Below, one piece after another: positions 57,444 through 64,000 of a stretch of DNA of 64,000 nt (position 1 is the first letter of the stretch; each line of letters opens with the position of its first letter). The DNA comes from Isoetes taiwanensis (lineage: Eukaryota > Streptophyta > Lycopodiopsida > Isoetales > Isoetaceae). Under the pieces are notes generated by a model. It was not told the DNA's origin and searched no databases. It worked only from the letters and a program-made list of their open reading frames with translations. The stretch lies in contig JAJEKV010000469.1 in the NCBI GenBank assembly GCA_021234155.1, positions 1 to 64,000 on the forward strand, given 5' to 3'. The position numbers were made by a program, and so were the translations under genes.

Positions 57444-57918
57444 TGAAGTTGCTTGATAAAAGCTGCTATAATAGCTGTCCGGGGATAATGTTGAAGGTGA
57501 AGAACATGATTGGAGATTGTGCACCGTGACACAAGTAGAGGAAGTGAAGTGCATATTGGCGTATACTTCCAATTTGGGCCAGCACCATAATGTATTCAAC
57601 AGCCTATTCTCAGATGACAACAGTGTTTGTACTTTGTAGAGCAGAGTTTAACTATGAACAGAAAAATGGGTTCGTTTGAAATCCCACCTGGATCATTATG
57701 CATTTGACACAATCAGTGTTGTTTTTTGTGGGCTCTCATATATCATTGGGCATTATTACCTCTCAAAAAGCTTCAAGTGGACAAAGGAGGGATTGACTTC
57801 GTTGCAGAGGATGGGCATTGGATTTGTAGCTATTATTATGGCAATGGTTGCGGTGATGATCTCGGCCTCTCCACTCCATCAACAGGAGGACGAAAACAAT
57901 GAGTTCTTACCTTCATGA
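57444..57918 (+). pseudogene. 3' end of an NPF (NRT1/PTR) transporter gene captured in the hAT element
   Basis: NPF proteins are proton-coupled nitrate, peptide or hormone transporters in plant membranes. The plus strand reads KLLDKAAIIAV (family: RFLDKAAI), then WRLCTVTQVEEVKCIL, then MYSTAYSQMTTVFVL. After a shift it reads MNRKMGSFEIPPGSL, and after another FDTISVVF. A 50-residue block with SFKWTKEGLTSLQRMGIGFV and a membrane segment rich in I, M, V and A follows, ending at a stop at 57,916-57,918. These are the loop, helices 9-10 and LQRMGIG motif of the last NPF exon, in the right order. Missing are everything upstream and helices 11-12. It lies just 5' of and opposite to the transposase, and ends 17 bp before the nested LTR. 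Confidence 0.8.
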
Positions 57919-57935
57919 TTGATTCGTGGTTGAAC

Positions 57936-58258
57936 TGTCAAGGTTGCACCAAGAAAAGGGAGAAGGGGATGCACACCAATATCCAGAAGCAAGCTCCCAA
58001 AACAAAGGCAAATTGGAATTGTATTCAATGTTGTATGTCAATACATGAAGTACAATGATATAGACAAAACGGTGATACTAAGAATAGTATTAGCCGTTCA
58101 ACCACCGCCCACTAATAACAGCCGTTACTTAGTTAGGTCGGTGCTCGTCTTGATAAGATGCTTAGTCAAGACTTATGTCTTGAAGTGCTATAAGTGCGTA
58201 AGTGCCGATACATCCGTCTAGCGGCAAGATGGTGATCTCGATATCATATATCTCGACA
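57936..58258 (-). repeat. 3' LTR of the nested gag-only element
   Basis: 323 bp, TG...CA. The polypurine tract AAGGAGGAG (minus strand) lies immediately to the right, at about 58,259-58,268. Nearly identical to the other LTR except in clusters near 57,985, 58,140-58,200 and the final bases. Confidence 0.9.
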
Positions 58259-58352
58259 CTCCTCCTTGATGAGATCGCCATCTCCATGCTCGACCTCCTC
58301 CTCCTAGAGATAAGATCTGAATCTTGGTCAAGGCTAACTTAATCGGGTTCAT

Positions 58353-59450
58353 TCAAAAGCTCGCCAAACCAAGTTTCCATGAAGAGATCAGCTCTATTCT
58401 CTCGATAGGTAAATAGACCTGCTGATCAACCACTGTATCAGGAACAATAAGTCGATAGAGTTTGTCTTTGATATCCATAATTATTTTGCCAAGAGAAACA
58501 TGAAAATTATTTCCATGCATAGCCTCGATATAGGCAATAGAAGCATCGATATGATTATTGCCGTTAAGACTTATGGATTCAACAACCATAAATGCGACTT
58601 CTCCAACAATGCTAGGTCGAAATTCTCCATGAAAATCAAACCTTAGTACCTTCTCTTGACCTTGATCAAGTGTTGCTAGAAGTAAAGAGTCAACTTCTCC
58701 TCCTTGCTTTGGAATCATGATCATATATGATGCATATTCAACTCCTCCTTGATCAGGATGATCAAAATCATCTCCTGGATCAGATGGGTCAAGATCTTCT
58801 CCTAGATCGGATGTGTCAAGATCTGCGCCGTGATCGAGGAAGCGGGTGTCTTTGTAAGCGCTATCGCAGTCTTTGGAAGTGTTGGAAGTCTTGTAAGTGC
58901 TAGATGTTTTATGTCGAACAGAACGTAAAACCTGATCAGGTGTTAGAACTTGAGTGCCTCCTTGTATAAACGCCAAAGTATCGAGGAAATGAATGCCACT
59001 TCATGAAGTGTTGCTACATTGTCTGAAAATGGGGAGAGGAAGGCCACATTAAGATATCCTAGCTCAATGGCTGAGGTATCTATTAATCCTTGCTTGGAAG
59101 GTGCTGGAACATCAGAAATTGGCATCCATTTATTGGGTGCTACTACATCGTCTGATATCCAGAAAGTAGAAGGATCTAAATCCACTACTTCATGCTTAAT
59201 AGGAAGAGATAATCTGCTGCCAATGTGCTTCTCCTCCTCATCGTGCTCATCCCCATCTAGGGTAGATTGAGTCTTTGAATGCCCTGCTGCAAAGAGAGTG
59301 GCATGATCATCTTTACCTGCATCTTGCCTCATCACGATCTCCTCCTTAATAGAAGTGATTGCTTGATGGAAGCCCATATCTTTGTCTTGCATGAAGCTGC
59401 TGCACAAAGAATCAAATGCATTAGGTAATGACCTGAGGAAGAAAAATAGT
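58353..59450 (-). pseudogene. Gag C-terminal part and an extra ORF of unknown function
   Basis: Two overlapping minus-strand frames. The first (58,943-59,407 plus a short lead) starts with gag sequence (RSLPNAFDSLCSSFMQDKDM, SIKEEIVMRQDAG) and continues with FWISDDVVAPNKWMPISDV, a possible degraded protease-region motif. The second (58,353-58,976, 207 codons) has an acidic repeat-like run (DLDTSDLGEDLDPSDPGDDF) and then LRFDFHGEFRPSIVGEVAFM and IEAMHGNNFHVSLGKIIMDI. I recognise no family. A shift of one base at about 58,950-58,970 would join them. The second could be host-derived sequence carried by the element. Confidence 0.5.
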
Positions 59451-59467
59451 TGAATCGATTGTGAGAT

Positions 59468-59902
59468 CTAATGCTCTTCTCCAAAAGCTTCAATCTGCTG
59501 GAAGACATGCTTCATACGGTCTTGGTCAAGACTCTCGGTCTCTTCCCAGCGCATACTTGCCGTTTCAGCATGCAAATGCCCAATCATATGGGTCTTTAGG
59601 TCATGCTTCTCAATGAGAGCATGCCATAAATCGTGGCTATTCTCTTGCTGGAACTCAGAGTCAGCTAAGGAGAGCCCAATATATGCCATTGCCTTGTCAT
59701 CTCGGCGCTGCCAAGCATGCAAATCAACGATATTCTTGGCATCCGGTGCAGGTTCTTGGCCATTGACAATTCCCCAAACTCCTTCATCCTTGAGAATGAA
59801 GATCATTCCGCGTTTCCATTGCTGGAAACTTGTGCCGTCAAAGATTTGAATCGCATGACCGCCAGGGAAGATAATCTGGTTGTAGCTTGCATCCTTCTCC
59901 AT
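59468..59902 (-). CDS. gag: Copia-type gag of the nested element, N-terminal part
   Basis: A 144-codon frame starting MEKDASYNQIIFPGGHAIQI. It has the copia gag pattern FDGTSFQQWKRGM, VWGIVNGQEPAP, AWQRRDDKAMAYIGLSLAD, DLWHALIEKH and a helical C-terminal part (QDRMKHVFQQIEAFGEEH). It begins about 40 bp after the primer-binding site, the usual place for gag. It ends at a stop. The next frame continues with LFFFLRSLPNAFDSLCSSF, which is the next part of the same gag family, so the stop at about 59,468 splits one protein. There is no zinc knuckle. Function: capsid assembly and RNA packaging. Confidence 0.8.
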   Translation of the reverse strand: MEKDASYNQIIFPGGHAIQIFDGTSFQQWKRGMIFILKDEGVWGIVNGQEPAPDAKNIVDLHAWQRRDDKAMAYIGLSLADSEFQQENSHDLWHALIEKHDLKTHMIGHLHAETASMRWEETESLDQDRMKHVFQQIEAFGEEH

Positions 59903-59940
59903 TGCTACATTGATCTTGAATCAATCTCAGCACACCTAGT

Positions 59941-59952
59941 GCTCTGATACCA
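59941..59952 (-). promoter_or_regulatory. Primer-binding site of the nested element
   Basis: TGGTATCAGAGC on the minus strand, an exact initiator-Met primer-binding site abutting the 5' LTR. Confidence 0.93.
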
Positions 59953-60269
59953 TGTCAAGGTTGCACCAAGAAAGGAGAGAAGGGGATGCACACCAATATC
60001 GAAGGCAAGCTCCCAAAACAAAGGCAAATTGGAATTGTATTCAATGTTGTATGTCAATACATGAAGTACAATGATATAGACAAAACGGTGATACTAAGAA
60101 TAGTATTAGCCGTTCAACCACCGCCCACTAATAACATCCGTTACTTAGTTAGGTCGATTGCTCGATCTTGATAAGGTCAGCACTTGTAATGAAAGTGCTA
60201 TAAGTGGCGTAAAGTCGATACATCACGTCTAGCGGCAAGATGGTGATCTCGATATCATATATCTCCGAC
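59953..60269 (-). repeat. 5' LTR of the nested gag-only element
   Basis: 317 bp. The final CA is damaged (reads CGAC before the GAAC flank), which may be two missing bases. Would hold the promoter for the gag transcript. Confidence 0.88.
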
Positions 60270-60273
60270 GAAC

Positions 60274-60524
60274 CCCTGGCCGCTATTCAACAAGAAACTT
60301 TTGAAGCCCCCCGCTCTCGATGTAAGGCCATTTACATTTTAAAACATGCTATATCTTAAACCATCTTTAAAGCGGCTACCTCTTCATCGGTGGAGGCGTT
60401 GATGGATCAGTCGGCGGCAGATTCGGGCGGCGGAGAAGCGTGCGAGTCGATTAAAATTCGGGTCGGGCGGATATAAAAACAAAGGAATTTTTTTTTAGCA
60501 AACGTTGAGTGGTTTTTTCACTTG
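60274..60524. other. Remainder of the hAT interior, right side
   Basis: Resumes the sequence left of 57,931. No gene. Leads into the right subterminal array. Confidence 0.5.
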
Positions 60525-60676
60525 AAACTTAATACGGGCGTATTCATGTCCGTATTCCATTGAATACGGCCGTATTCGGTATCACATTTTCCTTACGGCG
60601 TATTCCTCTATGGAATACGGTTTTTTTTTTGAAATTGCATATTCGCCGTATTCTAGAGCGAATACGGCCGTATTCT
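60525..60676. repeat. Right subterminal GAATACGG/CCGTATTC array of the hAT element
   Basis: At least eight copies of CCGTATTC or its complement in about 150 bp, several as back-to-back palindromes (GAATACGGCCGTATTC near 60,574 and 60,660). Confidence 0.9.
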
Positions 60677-60693
60677 GTTTCCATGGTATATAT

Positions 60694-62700
60694 ACCTTTG
60701 GTGATTAGATTGAAGTTAAGATGCTAAAATAAACTATGATAACGAATTGCACTGCTAAGAAACAACCATGGAGGTTATGTGAGATACGTTAATCTTTCAC
60801 TTAGAAAGTAAGAGAATGATGCCAAAACGGCCTAAAGAAGCTTATGGGGGCTTCTGAGTATCTAACATATTGAATTGCATATGAGTATTCTGTAAAATGT
60901 TCACTCCTGATGGAGAGAGTGATTTTGGGGAAGCATGCCGGTAAAAGTATGTTGTAGCTGCTTGGTGATCTTTTACCTTATATGGATGTAAATTGTAGGG
61001 ATATCATGATTGTTAAGGAGTAGGGCATTATGACATCCTAGAATAAGCTTTTCCTATGGGGAGGAAAATACTAGATCTTTAATATGTTCTTGTATAATAT
61101 ATCTAGATATGCTAAATGCTTGGATAATATGGTGATGTGTCAAGGTTGCATTATGTTAGCATGTACTTGTTGAATTATCGACATCATGTGGTAGAACATG
61201 AATATGATCTGTCTATGATATCATTGCAAATGTTGGCATTGTTCAATGTTGTTCCTGGTAAATGCATAGGGAATGCATGTGAATTGTGATTCTTGATTCT
61301 TGGATCATATGATGGTAAACATGGTTTAAAACTCTGACATGTGGGGCATATACTAAGTTCTTGGCTGATACATGAGTGCATATTCTCTAGGGCCAGAGTC
61401 CATTTGCGGTGGCTTGGACTCGCGGTTATTCTTGTTCTTGACATCAGGCGTTGTCACCCTAGCAAGGGTGCTTCGTCGCGCTACATGGCTTGGAAGTGGT
61501 CCTCTAGTGCTGGACGCAGGCTAGGAGGGTGTGTACACACCCCGCCCGTATTTGCTGCAGGGCCTGAGCAACTCGGGTGGCCTTCATAAAACCGGAGCAG
61601 GCACTGCATGTTTATGGATATCTCATGGTTATTTCATGGTTCTTTATGGATACCTCATGGTTATTTTATGGTTCTTCATGGTCTCATGTTGGTTATTGTA
61701 AGGTTATGACATGTGCATTTATACCTTATTTGGATTGCTTGATGATGTTTTGATTCTTATTATCATTGTTCATGTTATGTGCTAATACTGCATTGCTGGT
61801 TTCTAGCATAGAGGGATTCTTAGGTGAGGCATCTAAGTCGAGAATTACTCTTGTGATTGGTACATCGTGCATGTTTCTTGTTGATTATGCCATCATTTTC
61901 TAAATGCCTCAAACCCCACTTAGTCTTTAAGACTAACCCCCACGTGTTCATGGTGTAGCGGTTTGAAGTATTAGAGAATGTAGCATGGCAACCTGAAGGG
62001 GCGCAATTGAGTGCACTCTTCACTTATGGGGAATCTGTATGCCTTTAGAAAGGCCTTATCATTTCTGGAGCTTATGTATGTATGAAGCTCATTTATATAT
62101 GCCACAAGAGTGCTATATAATTATGCTTCAAATGAATATGTACTAATTACTGTGGATTTGAAGACAAAGATTCAATTCTTTACCAAGATTTCTTCAGATT
62201 GCATCATTCAACCCATACATACCAATTTGACATTCACTCATGCAAGGTTAGATGGGATTTCGGGTTACATGGAGGGTTAACCCGACAGACCCGTCACACA
62301 TCTGGTAATTAGTTTGTTGGCAAAAGTGTACAGCGTTATAAGCATTGGATTAGTTTTACCATATGGAAGTGATTTGCCATGGAAGGTTGTACAAAGGATC
62401 AGAAGAAATGGTTTGCCATAGAGGCCTGAGGGCCTAATTGGCTTGATAATTCATATCATATCATATCATATCATATCATAAATGCAGTGCCTCTGGCTCC
62501 GAGCATGCCGACTTAAGAGTTTTTTAGGGCACAAAAATATTAAGGGACACAAAATTACTCTACAGTATTTAAACCCCAAACAGAAAAGAAAATTTTTTTT
62601 GACCCTACATTCTCAAGGTACAAGACGTATGGGACATGTCACTAGCTATTAAATGTACAAAATCATAGTGTAAAAAAAAAGAAAATAGCCTTTGCTCTAA
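60694..62700. other. Anonymous DNA with short simple repeats
   Basis: No gene recognised. CATGGTTATTTCATGGTTCT-type words repeat at 61,620-61,690. A TCATA array of six units lies at 62,451-62,480. LTR ends could not be placed. Confidence 0.45.
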
Positions 62701-62714
62701 TGGTGATAAACTTG

Positions 62715-63438
62715 AGACGAGAATAATAAATTGAAAAAGTGAATAAAATTCTAGAGAATATGTTGAGATCTTATGTGGTCACTCAATAATCTAGATGGGA
62801 GGACTACATGCCGATTGTGGAATTTGCTTACAATAATAGGTACCTGCAGAGCATCAAAATTATCCCTTTTATGGCTATATTTGGGAGAAATCTTAGAGGA
62901 CCTGTATCGCTTGGTTTTGATGTGCTAAAAACTGATGCTGCAATCAATATGCTTGAACCCCGATCGAGTTACATGAAGGTCAGATGGTGTATCTTCATGT
63001 GCAAATTTAAAAAGGAAGGCAATATTGCCATTGCTAGCATGAAAAGAAACCAAAGCTCTCCCAAGATACATTGGTCCATATAAAATCACAAAAAAGTACA
63101 GTGATGTTGCCTCCAAGTTGCAACTACCACCAAATGTGGACATTCATCCAGTTTTCCATGTGAGTCATTTGCGACCAGCTTTTGGAAAACCTGCGAATGT
63201 TGTGCCTTCCGAGGAACATGGTGGAGTTTGATAAAATCTCTATTCCCGAGAGAATATTGAATTAACTGATAGTGTGGATTCGCAAGAGGAACTAAATGGA
63301 ATTTCTAGTGAAATGGAAATATAGACATGTCTTAGAGGCGACGTGGGAGAGTCGTTGTTCCATGACTCAATATCCAGATATTATAGCTCAAGAGGCTGAG
63401 CTAACTCTCAAGGACAAGAATCCATTTCGGGGGAGGAG
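62715..63438 (+). pseudogene. Ty3/gypsy chromovirus pol C-terminus: integrase end and chromodomain
   Basis: Integrase inserts the element; a chromodomain steers it to heterochromatin. The plus strand gives IEKVNKILENMLRSYV with the last catalytic glutamate of integrase (62.72-62.78 kb). Next comes WEDYMPIVEFAYNN with IPFMAIFGRN (62.8-62.9 kb), then IGPYKITKKYSD, LQLPPNVDIHPVFHVSHLRP and AFGKPANVVPSEEHGG (63.07-63.23 kb). The chromodomain is EFLVKWKYRHVLEATWES with QYPDIIAQEAE (63.3-63.4 kb). Several frame shifts and one TAA in place of CAA (62,787) break it. The order and the polypurine tract that follows are normal. The 5' part of the element is absent from the window, so it is truncated or interrupted upstream. 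Confidence 0.9.
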
Positions 63439-64000
63439 TGATATTATACCGAATTTTATGTAGATAATTTTTGTATTCGTGCATGCATTTTAATGGATGG
63501 GGTAACAAAATGTTTTGGTGTTATATTTGGCATTGGAATAATTATGGTCACGTTATTTTTTCTTGTTGACTGGTGGCATGACACCAATGGATCCTAGACT
63601 AGGAATAACAAGCATGGGGTTGCCTCTAACTCTAGGAACCTATGCGGGTTGTTAAGTTTGGGGCAAGAATAGCATTACCTTGCTTATTAAAAGTAGGGAA
63701 AACTACCAAAATACCCCTATGAGTTTGTGTAATTACCAAAATACCCTTATGAGTTTCAAAATTACTAAAATGCCCTTGTGTATAGTAGGTGTGTAGGGGC
63801 ATTTTGGATAATGTGTGTAGTGTGTAATGGATAATGTCTTGTTTTTCCTGACAAGTGGGAAACTTTTAGATTTTTTCTCAGGTTGATTTTCCAAGGTTTT
63901 AAAGGTTTTTGCTACCGGAAAATTTTTCCAATGTTCCAAAAATCGGAAAAGAGTCATTGGTAAGATTTCTGGTTTTGGGTTTGTAGATAGCAGAACATAG
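63439..64000 (+). repeat. 3' LTR of the chromovirus, continuing beyond the window
   Basis: Starts TGATATTATACCG immediately after the polypurine tract GGGGGAGGAG (63,429-63,438). It contains two to three copies of AATTACCAAAATACCC(C/T)TATGAG near 63,700-63,780. The end is not reached. Confidence 0.75.

Larger units (their letters stand above)
57936..60269 (-). mobile_element. Nested gag-only LTR retrotransposon (TR-GAG/LARD-like)
   Basis: LTRs at 57,936-58,258 and 59,953-60,269, both starting TGTCAAGGTTGCACC. Flanks are TGAAC on the left (57,931-57,935) and GAAC on the right (60,270-60,273), a 5-bp target duplication with small damage at the junction. A perfect primer-binding site and a polypurine tract fix minus orientation. 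The 1.7-kb interior codes for a copia-type gag and an extra ORF but has no integrase, reverse transcriptase or RNase H. It must move with enzymes from another copia element. It is inserted in the hAT element, so it is the younger of the two. Confidence 0.88.
54169..60685 (-). mobile_element. hAT-superfamily DNA transposon carrying a host gene piece and a nested retrotransposon
   Basis: Both ends carry clusters of the motif GAATACGG/CCGTATTC (54,185-54,260 and 60,525-60,676), the kind of subterminal repeat array that hAT transposases bind. The outermost ends are weakly inverted (GGTGACATGAC on the left; CATGGAAAC reverse-complemented on the right). They are flanked by GTATATGC (54,161-54,168) and GTATATAT (60,686-60,693), matching in six of eight bases of an 8-bp hAT target site. 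Inside are a minus-strand transposase gene, a plus-strand NPF transporter fragment and a 2.3-kb LTR element. Without the nested element the transposon is about 4.2 kb, a normal hAT size. Exact ends are tentative; the arrays and transposase are clear. Confidence 0.8.

Noticed and set aside
57261-57620. 119-codon minus-strand frame upstream of the transposase
   Set aside because: Antisense to the NPF fragment and outside the transposase start at 57,217; a shadow frame.

Overview
The window looks like repeat-dominated nuclear DNA of a land plant. Three things point there: a PLS-class pentatricopeptide-repeat (PPR) relic with an E domain, plant-type Ty1/copia and Ty3 chromovirus retrotransposons primed by initiator tRNA-Met, and a DUF659-type hAT transposase gene with plant-like introns. 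The wording of the PPR E domain (CKIYGETEL, HLDPKYAAPYLL) resembles fern proteins as I remember them, so a fern or similar large-genome, non-angiosperm plant is my best guess. That is inference. I see no gene that is convincingly intact and host-encoded, and no prokaryotic feature.

Layout. 1-8.6 kb: anonymous repeat-rich DNA with a 5S-rRNA-like stretch (about 1.11-1.22 kb), a broken unrecognised coding relic (2.06-3.37 kb), three 32-bp tandem units, two tRNA-like (SINE-type) segments near 7.0-7.16 kb and a 908-bp Tourist/Harbinger-type element (7,704-8,611). 8.65-10.2 kb: an LTR-like copy of a dispersed repeat, family A, seen five times in the window. 10.75-11.67 kb: a 236-bp tandem duplication over a decayed minus-strand coiled-coil ORF. 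11.7-15.0 kb: an LTR element with a tiny (481 bp) internal region. 15,010-20,521: a complete minus-strand Ty1/copia insertion with two LTRs and a 5-bp target duplication. 20.5-33.3 kb: sparse relics, namely a tandem duplication, two inverted family A copies, an ANKZF1/Vms1-like ankyrin exon fragment (24.3-24.6 kb), a LINE/SINE-like 3' tail, and a PBS/PPT pair only about 150 bp apart.

34.5-38.3 kb: a long, frameshifted PPR pseudogene on the minus strand. 38.3-42 kb: anonymous DNA and a LINE endonuclease fragment. 42.86-49.5 kb: a minus-strand Ty3/gypsy relic flanked by repeat B copies, which are flanked in turn by family A copies. 49.8-51.8 kb: a plus-strand LINE with endonuclease and reverse transcriptase pieces, cut by a second tiny-interior LTR element (51,801 onwards). 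54,169-60,685: the most interesting locus, a hAT transposon with a spliceable transposase gene, subterminal GAATACGG arrays, the 3' end of a host NPF (nitrate/peptide) transporter in the opposite direction, and a nested 2.3-kb gag-only LTR retrotransposon. 62.7-64 kb: the end of a plus-strand chromovirus pol, then its 3' LTR running off the window.

The window is best read as successive insertions. One feature affects everything: near-identical LTR pairs differ in tight clusters of substitutions and indels, and ORFs are broken even in insertions that look young. Part of the breakage may therefore be base-level assembly error rather than biology.
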